Positions 29,419 to 37,365 are shown, numbered from the stretch's first letter. The stretch is DNA of 64,000 nucleotides from Stenotrophomonas maltophilia (GCF_002205165.1 NZ_NIVS01000056.1:29390-93389), one strand, 5' to 3'. Notes: generated by a model not told the origin, from the letters alone. Translations and numbers: made by a program.

Positions 29419-30141
29419 TTATGTTGGTTTCCATTCATTCCATATTAACTCGTCAGCATCGCGCCAAAGGGCCTCGCCCACTCTAAGCTGCATCACTGGC
29501 TCTAACGACCTATCAATCGCAACCAATGTCCGCAGTGGGATTTTCCGCACATCTTCTGGAGAGACATCGGGCCCAGCCCCTGCAAACATCTCCCACAATC
29601 CCTCTTCCCATCGAGCGGCCTCGGTCACTGGATGCCCGCGTAGCGCATCCAAGTTGGTAACCGCGACAGCAGCCATTGGCACCGCCGTGTAACTTGCCTG
29701 CCTATCACCCCAGGCAGGAGACCTTTCCTCGTCAAACGGTCGCGAAAGATCGGGGATGTCGGCAGTCCAGAAGACACCAACCGGCAATATCTGTCTGGCG
29801 CTTACATCGCCATAGAAATCAACTGCGCCGAGCATCAACTTCTGAACCCAAGAGCTGTCCACTGGTCCAAACTGGAATACGCCTAATCGCTCCAATACGA
29901 TCTCTTCGCTACTCGTACTCTTGATGGGTAGCACCTCCACTATGGCGCTAGTGATTCGCCCAGCCTCGGCATCCGAGTAATAGGCTGCTTCCGCCAGGAT
30001 CACCTCATAGCCCGCACATGGACTGGCACCTACGGAATACGCAAACCTCGGTGTATCACTCGCAGCCACAACGTAGACATGGCAACCATCTCTTTCGATG
30101 TTCTCCCTGATCTTCTCAAGGGCCCCGCTTCTACTGCTCAT
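29419..30141 (-). CDS. DUF4262-like protein, probable immunity protein
   Basis: The 240 aa product begins MSSRSGALEKIRENIERDG, followed by HVYVVAASDTPRFAYSVGAS, GYEVILAEAAYY and VGVFWTADIPDLS. The order 'pathogen-side Gly-X-His ... P.FAYS.G ... G..E...' resembles DUF4262 proteins. Its ATG overlaps the TGA of an HNH-like reading frame immediately upstream (ATGA), which suggests translational coupling and an immunity role. It is acidic overall and lacks a signal peptide. Function is inferred only from context. Confidence 0.7.
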   Translation of the reverse strand: MSSRSGALEKIRENIERDGCHVYVVAASDTPRFAYSVGASPCAGYEVILAEAAYYSDAEAGRITSAIVEVLPIKSTSSEEIVLERLGVFQFGPVDSSWVQKLMLGAVDFYGDVSARQILPVGVFWTADIPDLSRPFDEERSPAWGDRQASYTAVPMAAVAVTNLDALRGHPVTEAARWEEGLWEMFAGAGPDVSPEDVRKIPLRTLVAIDRSLEPVMQLRVGEALWRDADELIWNEWKPT

Positions 30142-30334
30142 TTGTCCGCCCCGTGCACTTCCTTGTGAAAATCCTTACATACCACAGCCATGTTCTCCGA
30201 CTTGGTAGCGCTCCATCGGCATGACGCTGTACATGATGCGCATCAGAGTTAGCCAAATCGGTAGGCTTGCCGCAATTGGCGCAGTTGCCGCCTTGATTAC
30301 TTAGACCTTCTGCTTTTTCTGCCCGCCTTCGCAC
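30138..30334 (-). pseudogene. Frameshifted HNH-nuclease toxin tip
   Basis: The minus-strand frame from 30334 reads AEKAEGLSNQGGNCANCGKP, then TDLANSDAHHVQRHADG. A change of frame at about 30210 continues as ATKSENMAVVCKDFHKEVHG and ends ADK-TGA at 30138. Joined, these make a typical HNH pattern: CxxC, a HH core, and a final H...H. One missing base near GATGGAGCGCTACC accounts for the shift. A TGA directly precedes the GTG at 30334, so the 5' part is lost as well. The region 30335-30381 links it to the next module. Confidence 0.7.
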
Positions 30335-30381
30335 TCAATAGTGGAACCGGCGGGGAGGATGTGCCCTCGCTGTCCGCCCCC

Positions 30382-30945
30382 CTATTTGTCAGGCATTGGA
30401 TGGGATGATGGACGAGCTACCAAGTCGGCAAGATCTTTACCCCACTCGCCACGAGAAGGGCACATCAAGGTATCCGCAGTTGCATTTCGCTTGAATCTGC
30501 ACGTGCGAAGTCCTCCCAGCACTACAGCGAGCTCATCGCGTTCTCCAAGAGTTGATGTAATCGCGCTTAGATGAACTGAACCCGTCCCTGAACTTTTCGA
30601 ATTAATATAAACATCGTAGTAATTTCGACCATCCAATTCCCGCTCGTAGACAGAAACTGAGCTACCAAGACGCGTCAACTCCAGCTTAGGAATCAAGCCT
30701 TGTGAAGGCCGCTGCGGAGAGTCACCTTCGTAAATCGTCAGGACATCACCAGCACCCGATCGAACACGATGAATAGAATAGTCTGCTGGATTCTCATAAC
30801 TTACTGACATTCCATTTGGGACGCGCAAACATGCACCGTACATGAAGTAATCACACCCATAGCGCCATAACTCAGAGCTTTGAGCATTCACATTTAACGG
30901 GACCAGAGCAAGTAAGGCAAAAATAAATCGACCCGTGATGATCAT
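30382..30945 (-). CDS. Exported putative immunity protein for the metalloprotease-like tip
   Basis: The 187 aa product begins MIITGRFIFALLALVPLNVNAQ, a signal peptide with a likely cleavage after NAQ. The mature part contains WRYGCDYFMYGACLRVPNG and, near the end, RTCRFKRNATADTLMC, giving four cysteines likely to form disulfides. The ATG is one base after the stop of RHS copy 4, so it is the expected cognate immunity gene. An exported immunity protein would fit a toxin acting in the periplasm. No named family is recognised. Confidence 0.72.
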   Translation of the reverse strand: MIITGRFIFALLALVPLNVNAQSSELWRYGCDYFMYGACLRVPNGMSVSYENPADYSIHRVRSGAGDVLTIYEGDSPQRPSQGLIPKLELTRLGSSVSVYERELDGRNYYDVYINSKSSGTGSVHLSAITSTLGERDELAVVLGGLRTCRFKRNATADTLMCPSRGEWGKDLADLVARPSSHPMPDK

Positions 30946-30946
30946 A

Positions 30947-32240
30947 TTATCGCTCCTGTCTCTTTATGCTTGAGTTCGCACCAATAATTCCATCGATAGT
31001 ATGATCGTCGACCATGCCCGGAACCATATTCATTATTCCACGCCCCATTTCCGGAACAGGCATTCCAGTTGCTGAATTGTATAAATCCTCGACCCCGCCA
31101 AGGTGAGAAACCTCATGAGGAACGACACCTTTATCAAATCTATCTAGCACGTTGATCTCACTTCTTTTTCCGCCCAGTTCAGCAAAGCTCCGACCAGTGG
31201 CATGTGATGTTGGACCAATTGTTAACTTTACGGAGTTCCTCGCGGCACGGGGAGTATCCCTGGTTACATCGACGACCTCAACCGTCACCTTTGTCTCCCT
31301 CCCCCCTACGTTGTAAGTCCCGGACATCGATGCCACTTGTTCCTTAAAGGTGTTTATGTTCTCCGGGCTTGCACCATCACCAGAGAATTTATTCGGAAAG
31401 CTGATTTTTACGGAGCCATCTTTCATTTCAGTCACGACTGGAACTCGTCCATCCGGGTCTATGTAGGCGTAAGGACTATTTTTGGCGTAACGGTAACGAT
31501 TGAACTGCGACAGCTTCCCGTCCCTTGCAGTCACCGGATCCACCGACAAGAACATCCCCACCGTCGGGTCCATATACCGCTGCTGCATATACGTCAGCCC
31601 GGTACTGACATCCATCACGTGCCCGGTATACCCCACCCCGTCCTGCACGGCACCGATGCTCGCGCCATACGGCGTGTACGCCGTCCGCAGCACCACCGCC
31701 GCCTGCTCATTGGTCTCTGCCACCGGGCTGCCCAGTGCATCGGTGTGCTGGTAGCGCACACTGACTGCCCCACTGCCAGCAACCTTGCGCGCTGCCACCA
31801 GACTGCCCGCTAGCTGGATGTACTGGGTGCGCTCGCCCGTCCCCTGATCCCATAGATATGCCAGTGCACCACCCTGGCTGTACAGGTAGTGCCGATTCTT
31901 GCCGCTGCCCGCATCAATCACCGAGCTGCGCCGGCCGTGGCCGTCGTACCGGTAGCGCTCCAGCGAGGTTGCCACGCAGCCGTTTGCCGAAGTCGAACTG
32001 GTAGCCCTGCCCGTTCGTGATCGACAGGTTGCCCTGCACGTCGTAGCCCAGGCCGATGATGGCCGCACCGCCCGCGTTGCGCACGACGGTGAGGCGGTTG
32101 CTGCCGTCGTAGTCATAGCGGCGCTTGCCTTCACCCGGCTGGGTCCAGGTGCGCAGGTTGTCCAGCGCGTCGTGCGACACCGCCCTCCTCTTCGCCAAGC
32201 TTCGGTGGAAATTGGATTCTGATCCACCGGACGTACGCAC
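30947..32240 (-). pseudogene. RHS core fragment with metzincin-like metalloprotease tip (copy 4, frameshifted)
   Basis: RHS sequence begins after a GTG at 32240 (DALDNLRTWTQPGEGKRRYD). A 2-base loss near 31972-31981, compared with copy 1, shifts the frame. From there to the stop at 30947 one open frame continues (SLERYRYDGHGRR, YQHTDALGSPVAETNEQAA, FLSVDPVTARDG, YAYIDPDGRVPV). The ~175 aa tip has HEVSHLGGVED encoded at 31085-31117, matching the metzincin zinc motif HExxHxxGxx(H/D). GIMNMV at 31023-31040 could be the Met-turn. The toxin part itself is uninterrupted. Confidence 0.78.
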
Positions 32241-32942
32241 GAATACCGACCATCGTCTTTAGTCGGATGACGATGCTTGCCACGCGCACGGATGTAGACC
32301 GGATCAAGGTAACCCGAGAAACCGCACGCCCTTCGGATTCTCGTGAGAGCAGATAGCGAAAAAATGGCGACGGCGTCTCTTCCGAGCCCAGCGGCAGGCT
32401 GGTCAGTCGGAGGTCACTTCAATCGGTAGCCAGTCCAACTGGTCCAAGGCGATCACATACCCGCAATCTTGCCTCTCAAGAAGCGCGTGATCGAACGGCG
32501 GCCCCTCTTTGTACCAAGCTCCCGACATGGATACGAACCTGTCCAAGGCGTAGCCCTGTCCATCTCCCAGGTAGGGTAACAACCTACCTGACAAGCAGTC
32601 GACGACGTTATCCCCCACCGGTTGGCATCTTACTTGTTGCGTAGCCTTATCGCCCGGAAAAGAGAATCGGCTGCTTCCGCCATGCAGATCGGCGCCATTT
32701 CCATAGACAACAAGTCTGACCGGCTGTCCCGAAAGCGGGATCGCGCCCTCGACAATCGCTTCCCAGGATGCCTGCGCCCGATCATCCAGAAGGCTGGGCT
32801 GGTTTGCTCACACCTTAAGGCTGCTCACATCTGTCCAACCAGCGTTGAGCAGCTTGAGGAAAGCTCTTACCGAGACATCTATTTCGTTCATTTTATCCCA
32901 GCATTCTTCAGGTCTTGTTCCGCTGGGTGACGCTTGTAGCCA
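31830..32942. repeat. Copy B of the ~1.1 kb duplicated RHS/immunity segment
   Basis: This is the partner of 24190-25300. It includes the RHS start of copy 4, a spacer of about 160 bases without a gene (32241-32402), the broken immunity copy and the last codons of a lost toxin. The right end falls inside the DUF4279 gene's final codons. Confidence 0.8.
32403..32891 (-). pseudogene. Immunity-like gene broken by a nonsense codon (copy of 24760-25248)
   Basis: From the ATG at 32891 the frame reads MNEIDVSVRAFLKLLNAGWTD-like sequence and then meets TGA at 32808-32810, codon 28, where the intact copy has a Gly codon within VGTN. Beyond it the frame stays open to the same end (DQLDWLPIEVTSD), with only a handful of substitutions. 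The high identity shows recent duplication followed by inactivation. Confidence 0.8.
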
Positions 32943-33342
32943 ACGCCGAAAACGATATCTCAACAGGGAGCCCCAACTCCCCTAATGCAACAACAGAAGA
33001 GTGATTGATAGCCAAATGGCAATCAGCCCCTCCACTGGGCAGCGCCGGCACCATCACCAAAAAATCGATAAAAGCTTCACTGACTCCAGGCAACTGTAGA
33101 ACAGGGCGACAGGACTTTTCGATGATTGCATGGAGCCGCAGGATGAGTGATGACACATCTGATAGCCCTCCAGTCAAAGAAAGCATCCAAAGACCATTTC
33201 TATCCGTTACTTCAGTGCCCGCAGAGGTGGTCCATACGCGCCCCTTCGCGTGCGCCTTCGTTGGCTGCACGCCCAATAGATCTGTCAGAAGGTGGGGGTC
33301 AAGCGCATCTCCCTTCAAGAACAACGTCAAATCGCATGTCAT
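32908..33342 (-). CDS. DUF4279-like protein, probable immunity protein
   Basis: The 144 aa product from the ATG at 33342 begins MTCDLTLFLKGDALDPHLLT and DLLGVQPTKAHAKGRVW, the start pattern of DUF4279 proteins (beta strand, then helix with LLG..P). A TTG five codons upstream is a possible alternative start. Its last codons (SVTQRNKT) lie in the duplicated segment, so the natural C-terminus may have been replaced by recombination. DUF4279 genes are often found beside polymorphic toxins; the immunity role is inferred. Confidence 0.65.
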   Translation of the reverse strand: MTCDLTLFLKGDALDPHLLTDLLGVQPTKAHAKGRVWTTSAGTEVTDRNGLWMLSLTGGLSDVSSLILRLHAIIEKSCRPVLQLPGVSEAFIDFLVMVPALPSGGADCHLAINHSSVVALGELGLPVEISFSALATSVTQRNKT

Positions 33343-33492
33343 TCGTTCGGCGCTCAAGAGCCTAATCTCCCAGGTTTTCGACTGTCCCGCCTTGAGGACT
33401 CACCACGTCACCCGTGCCAGAGCATGCTTGAAAATCTTGACAGATCCGTCGGGTCAACGGCAAGTGACATATCATTAAATATGAACTCCTGC

Positions 33493-33831
33493 CTAGGCAG
33501 ACCAGCAATATAAAGGCGCCCCGCAAACACCATGAGCACCGAGATCGTCAACATCACTTCCCCAGAAACAGTAAAAAACGTCATTCCCGGGGTGATACAC
33601 AAGCCAATACCCATCTTTTCGCGCGACACACCACCCCTCGATAAAGCTCCCTTCTGCCAGATCAGGAAAACCAGGCGCCACAACTACAGCTTTAGCCAAG
33701 AACGGTTCGCACTGATTTTTAATGATGTCATCCGACAGGCATTGCAAATAGAATTTCGCATCCGTGCCCGGGGCAATGTAGACACCGGTAGAATCCGACA
33801 GCTCCGACATCATTTTTTCATTAGCACTCAC
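33493..33831 (-). CDS. Small hypothetical protein, probable immunity protein
   Basis: The 112 aa product starts at a GTG with GGAG 5 bases upstream (MSANEKMMSELSDSTG) and includes GVYIAPGTDAKFYLQCLSDD, GWCVARKDGYWLVY and ends APLYCWSA. A second minus-strand frame (33408-33683) overlaps the 3' half; a frameshift joining them cannot be excluded. The start overlaps the end of an upstream stub by 11 bases, again like a toxin-immunity boundary. The family is unrecognised. 33343-33492 contains no clear gene. Confidence 0.5.
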   Translation of the reverse strand: MSANEKMMSELSDSTGVYIAPGTDAKFYLQCLSDDIIKNQCEPFLAKAVVVAPGFPDLAEGSFIEGWCVARKDGYWLVYHPGNDVFYCFWGSDVDDLGAHGVCGAPLYCWSA

Positions 33832-33960
33832 TGTAACTCCACAGTTTCTCGCAGATTGCTTGAGCGCCGTTACCGCAGGGTGGCCAAATTACCGCGACCA
33901 CCTGAGATCCAAGAAAATGAACAAGCGCAGCCCCTTGCTCAACTCCTCTTTTGGCCCAGC
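33821..33960 (-). pseudogene. 3' stub of a lost toxin (tentative)
   Basis: On the minus strand a short frame reads WAKRGVEQGAALVHFLGSQV and on to ICEKLWSYSEC before its stop at 33821, overlapping the next gene's start. It begins where the lipoprotein gene ends. The evidence is its position and open frame only. Confidence 0.35.
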
Positions 33961-34466
33961 TAGTTGAGATCTTCCAAGTCAACCGCCACTTCACTAAAGC
34001 TCGCCCGCTTGAGAGGGCCGATGGGCCGCAAGGACTGAACATCAAGCGGAGCGTGAATTTCACCAATCAGCAAGTCGTCCGTTGTGCCGCCCTTCTCTTT
34101 CACACGGAAGGTACCCACCACGGAGACCCACGAATAGGCGTGCTTCTCAAAAATGTCACGTTGAGTCTCGATGGGCCCCCTTATCCGAACTGATACTTCA
34201 TCGGTTACTCCAGCCTCGAGCAGTTCTCGACTCGAACTCAGCAAGAAAAGCTCGCGCGCAACGCTGAGATACCCCTCAACGCGCACCAGTTTTCCGTCAA
34301 ACTGAACCGGCTTTTCAGCAAGCGCCCTGAAGCTAGCCCGACATGGCAACTGACGGTCAGCCCCACATTTCAGCGCGGGAGACACAGCGTCGCCTCCCCA
34401 GTTCTCACAACCAGTCAAGATGATCAAGCACACGAAGACCAGAAACATCCCCCGAATCAACTTCAT
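33960..34466 (-). CDS. Putative lipoprotein, paralogue of the one at 23412-23921
   Basis: The 168 aa product has a signal peptide with lipobox IILTGC (Cys20) and GAGGAG 4 bases before the ATG. It contains CRASFRALAEKP, VRVEGYLSVARELF, RGPIETQRDIFEKHAYSWVS and ends VDLEDLN, colinear with the lipoprotein at the other end of the array. A membrane-anchored periplasmic protein next to toxin debris suggests an immunity role, but no toxin is attached here: the 105 bases upstream (34467-34571) hold only the leader. Confidence 0.75.
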   Translation of the reverse strand: MKLIRGMFLVFVCLIILTGCENWGGDAVSPALKCGADRQLPCRASFRALAEKPVQFDGKLVRVEGYLSVARELFLLSSSRELLEAGVTDEVSVRIRGPIETQRDIFEKHAYSWVSVVGTFRVKEKGGTTDDLLIGEIHAPLDVQSLRPIGPLKRASFSEVAVDLEDLN

Positions 34467-34571
34467 TCAACCTCCTCAGCCTCGTTCGCGCAATGAAGCA
34501 TCTCTGCGTTCCGTTCTGCTTAAGAACTAATGCACGCCACGGCCATCAGTGTACTGATTGACCCAACCCAA

Positions 34572-35177
34572 TCATCGGGTACTGCATCCTGTGCTGCCTA
34601 TAGCAATATTCGACCACATCGGCCGCAATCCCAGCGCAACCGATGCACGCTCGCCGGTGACTGCACTCAGCAGCTCGAGGCTCTCCCGCTGGAAACAGAG
34701 CTCATTCTGCATCAGGCCACTTCCCAAGATGGTTTCTTCAAGAGACGGATCATTTGCATCCAGACCGGAACGTAGTTGGACGAAGACATCAACTGTATCT
34801 CGAGATAAGGAAGCCACATCCAGAAGATTTTCACTTCTAAAAATCGCTGTCGCGCTTGCTGTAATTGCTATTGCGGCCGCCGCATCCAGTGCTGCGGAAG
34901 TGTAGTCGGAACTGAACATCTCGGTATCTGGAGCCTGATGCTCACATGCAGCCACTATATCTGCGATGTCAGGAGGCAAGTCGTCCGTCTCTATCCACGC
35001 CCAAATTCCATCCAAGGCCTGCCGAAGCGTCTGTTCGTCACCGAAGTGAGACTCGAGGGAGAAGCACCGATAGTTCGGGATCATCCGCTCACAGCAATAC
35101 ACCATGAACATCACCTGCTTCCAAGCTGGCAACTTGGCAGCGCGCAACAGAAGACCGCCAGCGTTGAATTCCTCCAT
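34572..35177 (-). CDS. DUF416-family protein, probable immunity protein
   Basis: The 201 aa helical product begins MEEFNAGGLLLRAAKLPAWK and continues QVMFMVYCCERMIPNYRCF, then LRQALDGIWAWIE. The CCERMIPNY-type motif followed by LRQALD.IW is characteristic of DUF416 (YjaG-like). The last ~15 residues look atypical, so the C-terminus may be altered. It follows a deaminase-like stub by 9 bases and is the most upstream small gene of the RHS array. The function of DUF416 is unknown; an immunity role is inferred. Confidence 0.72.
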   Translation of the reverse strand: MEEFNAGGLLLRAAKLPAWKQVMFMVYCCERMIPNYRCFSLESHFGDEQTLRQALDGIWAWIETDDLPPDIADIVAACEHQAPDTEMFSSDYTSAALDAAAAIAITASATAIFRSENLLDVASLSRDTVDVFVQLRSGLDANDPSLEETILGSGLMQNELCFQRESLELLSAVTGERASVALGLRPMWSNIAIGSTGCSTR

Positions 35178-35186
35178 TAACCGACC

Positions 35187-35305
35187 TCACTCATCCTTGA
35201 TGGGAATTTCCATCTGGCTCATTGTTTTTTGACACGAAGGGCAGGCAGGACGACTCGGAGAGACGCTTGTCGGGGTCAATCCCATTTTCTTCGCCGCATT
35301 GACGA
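35187..35305 (-). pseudogene. 3' stub of a deaminase-like toxin
   Basis: On the minus strand an open frame reads VNAAKKMGLTPTSVSPSRPA followed by CPSCQKTMSQMEIPIKDE and a TGA at 35187-35189. The RPACPSC element with preceding helix resembles the CxxC zinc half of deaminase-fold polymorphic toxins; the HxE half is not present. It ends 9 bases before DUF416. The upstream limit lies in the prpE hairpin region. Confidence 0.5.
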
Positions 35306-35335
35306 CGACGGCACGCATCACCAACGGCCACGTCG

Positions 35336-35360
35336 GCCAGCCGCCCGGAAGGCGGCTGGC
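35336..35360 (-). terminator. Hairpin just after prpE
   Basis: GCCAGCCGCC and GGCGGCTGGC form a perfect 10 bp stem with a 5-base loop, 6 bases after the prpE stop on the minus strand. No T-run follows. It may be a repeat remnant acting as a Rho-independent-like or stabilising hairpin. It also marks the edge of the RHS array. Confidence 0.5.
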
Positions 35361-35366
35361 ACTCCC

Positions 35367-37244
35367 TCAGCTGCCCAGCGCGCGGCGGATCTCGTCCAAC
35401 GCCGCCGGGTCATCCAGGGTCGACAGATCGCCCGGGTCACGCTCCTCGGCCAGCGCCTGCAGCGAGCGCCGCAGCAGCTTCCCCGAGCGCGTCTTGGGCA
35501 GCGCGTTGACGATATGGATGTGGGCCGGCCGCGCGACCGCGCCGAGGGTGTTGGTCACCCGCTGCATCATCTCGGCCGCCACGGCATTGCCGTCTCCCTG
35601 CAGGGCCTGCTTGAGGGTGACGAACACCAGCGGCACCTGGCCCTTGAGTTCATCCTTGACCCCGATCACGGCGGCCTCGGCCACCAGCGGATGGCCGGCG
35701 ATGCATTCTTCGATCTCGCGCGTGCCCAGACGGTGCCCGGCTACGTTGATGACATCGTCGGTGCGGCCCAGGATGAAGGTGTAGCCGTCTTCGTCCTGGA
35801 TCGCCCAGTCGAGCGAGCTGTACAGCAGTTCCTTGAAGTGGCTGAAGTAGCTCTGGATGAAGCGCGCATCGTCTTTCCAGACGGTGGTCATGCAGCCCGG
35901 CGGCAATGGCGGGGTCATCACCAGCACGCCCTTCTGCCCCGGCGCGACCGTCTCACCGGTGTTCTCGTCGATCACCTTCATCCGGTAGCCGAGGTTCGGG
36001 AAACCGGGCGAGCCGAAGCGCACCGGTTTCATGTCCACGCCCGGCAACAGGGTCAGTGCCGGCCAGCCGGTTTCGGTCTGCCAGTAGTTGTCGATGATCG
36101 GCTTGCCGAGTGCGTCGTTGATCCAGTGTGCAGTCGGTTCGTCGAGCGGTTCGCCGGCAAGGAAGACGTACTTCAGCGACGCCAGATCGTGGCGGCGGAT
36201 GAAGTCCGCATCGTGCTTCTTGAGCACGCGGATCGCCGTGGGCGAGGAGAACAGCGTGCGCACGCCGTACTGTTCGCACAGCGCCCACCAGATGCCCGGG
36301 TCCGGGTTGGTCGGCAGCCCTTCGTACAGCAGCGAGGTGCAGCCGCCGATCAATGGGCCGTAGACGTTGTAGGAATGCCCGACCGCCCAGCCCACATCCG
36401 AGGTGGAGAACATCACCTGGCCGGGCTTGCAGTCGAATACGGTCTCCATCGACTGCGCCATCGCGACCGCGTAGCCGCCGACATCGCGCTGCACGCCCTT
36501 GGGCTTGCCGGTGGTGCCGGAGGTGTAGAGCAGATAGCTCGGCTCGCTGGATTCCAGCCACACCACCGGTACATCCTGGTCGCCCACTTCGGCACGCAGC
36601 GTGGCGTAATCGACGTCGCGGCCGGGCACCTTGGGTTCGGCCGGGTCCAGACCGCGCGAGACGATCAGCACGTGCGGTGGCGGCGAAGCGGCTTCGGCGC
36701 AGGCGGCATCGACCATCGCCTTGTACGGAATCACTTTGCCGCCGCGCTTGCCGGCATCGGCGGCGATCAGCAGCTTCGGTTCGGCGTCATCGATGCGCAG
36801 GGCCAGGTTGTGCGCGGCGAAGCCGCCGAACACCACCGAATGGATCGCCCCGATGCGCGCGCAGGCCAGCATCGCGAACACGGCCTCGGCCATGTTCGGC
36901 ATGTAGATCACCACACGGTCGCCACGGTGTACGTCCAGCCGCTGCAACACGGCGGCGAAGGCATTCACTTCGCGGTGCAGCTCGCGGTAGGTGATCTCGC
37001 GGGTGACGCCGGTTTCGCTGGAGATGGCGACCAGCGCGAGCTGGTCCGGGCGATCGACCAGGTGGCGGTCGACCGCGTTGTAGCAGAGGTTGGTTTCACC
37101 GCCGACGAACCAGCGCCGGAACGGCGGGTTGCTGTAATCGAGGATCTGCTGCGGCGGTGTATGCCAGTAGATGCGCTGGGCCTCTTCGCCCCAGAACGCC
37201 TCGGGTTCATCGACCGAACGTCGATAGACATCTTCGTAATGCAT
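35367..37244 (-). CDS. prpE: Propionyl/acetyl-CoA synthetase family ligase (PrpE-like)
   Basis: The start at 37244 (MHYEDVYRRSVDEPEAFWGE) is preceded by GGGAGG and gives 625 aa, close to E. coli PrpE (628). It belongs to the ANL adenylating superfamily: the P-loop-like motif is YTSGTTGKPKGVQRD, followed by YWQTETGWP and the hinge GRTDDVINVAGHR. The C-terminal catalytic Lys is in LPKTRSGKLLRR, also the usual acetylation site. It activates a short-chain acid via an acyl-AMP. Propionate is suggested by overall pattern and length; acetate cannot be excluded. No prpBCD genes are nearby. Confidence 0.85.
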   Translation of the reverse strand: MHYEDVYRRSVDEPEAFWGEEAQRIYWHTPPQQILDYSNPPFRRWFVGGETNLCYNAVDRHLVDRPDQLALVAISSETGVTREITYRELHREVNAFAAVLQRLDVHRGDRVVIYMPNMAEAVFAMLACARIGAIHSVVFGGFAAHNLALRIDDAEPKLLIAADAGKRGGKVIPYKAMVDAACAEAASPPPHVLIVSRGLDPAEPKVPGRDVDYATLRAEVGDQDVPVVWLESSEPSYLLYTSGTTGKPKGVQRDVGGYAVAMAQSMETVFDCKPGQVMFSTSDVGWAVGHSYNVYGPLIGGCTSLLYEGLPTNPDPGIWWALCEQYGVRTLFSSPTAIRVLKKHDADFIRRHDLASLKYVFLAGEPLDEPTAHWINDALGKPIIDNYWQTETGWPALTLLPGVDMKPVRFGSPGFPNLGYRMKVIDENTGETVAPGQKGVLVMTPPLPPGCMTTVWKDDARFIQSYFSHFKELLYSSLDWAIQDEDGYTFILGRTDDVINVAGHRLGTREIEECIAGHPLVAEAAVIGVKDELKGQVPLVFVTLKQALQGDGNAVAAEMMQRVTNTLGAVARPAHIHIVNALPKTRSGKLLRRSLQALAEERDPGDLSTLDDPAALDEIRRALGS

Positions 37245-37328
37245 GACAGCCCTCCCAGACAAAGCCATGGGGTCGAGCATAGTCCGATGGCCGTTGGCCG
37301 GCCGCACGACCTTGGTCGTAGGGACACC

Positions 37329-37356
37329 AAAAAAAACGCCGGGCAAGCCCGGCGTT
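37329..37356 (-). terminator. Intrinsic terminator of mdh
   Basis: On the minus strand ACGCCGGGCTTGCCCGGCGT forms an 8-9 bp stem followed by eight T residues. It is about 50 bases downstream of mdh and upstream of prpE. Confidence 0.9.
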
Positions 37357-37365
37357 TCTTCGTTC

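Noticed and set aside
28200..32240. Possibility that the RHS repeats are a CRISPR array or tandem satellite
   Set aside because: The repeats are hundreds of bases long, coding, and separated by different genes; there are no short regular repeats.
33408..33683. Minus-strand frame of 91 codons overlapping the small gene at 33493-33831
   Set aside because: It has no ribosome site of its own; it might be a frameshifted tail of the neighbour, which is noted there rather than called as a gene.
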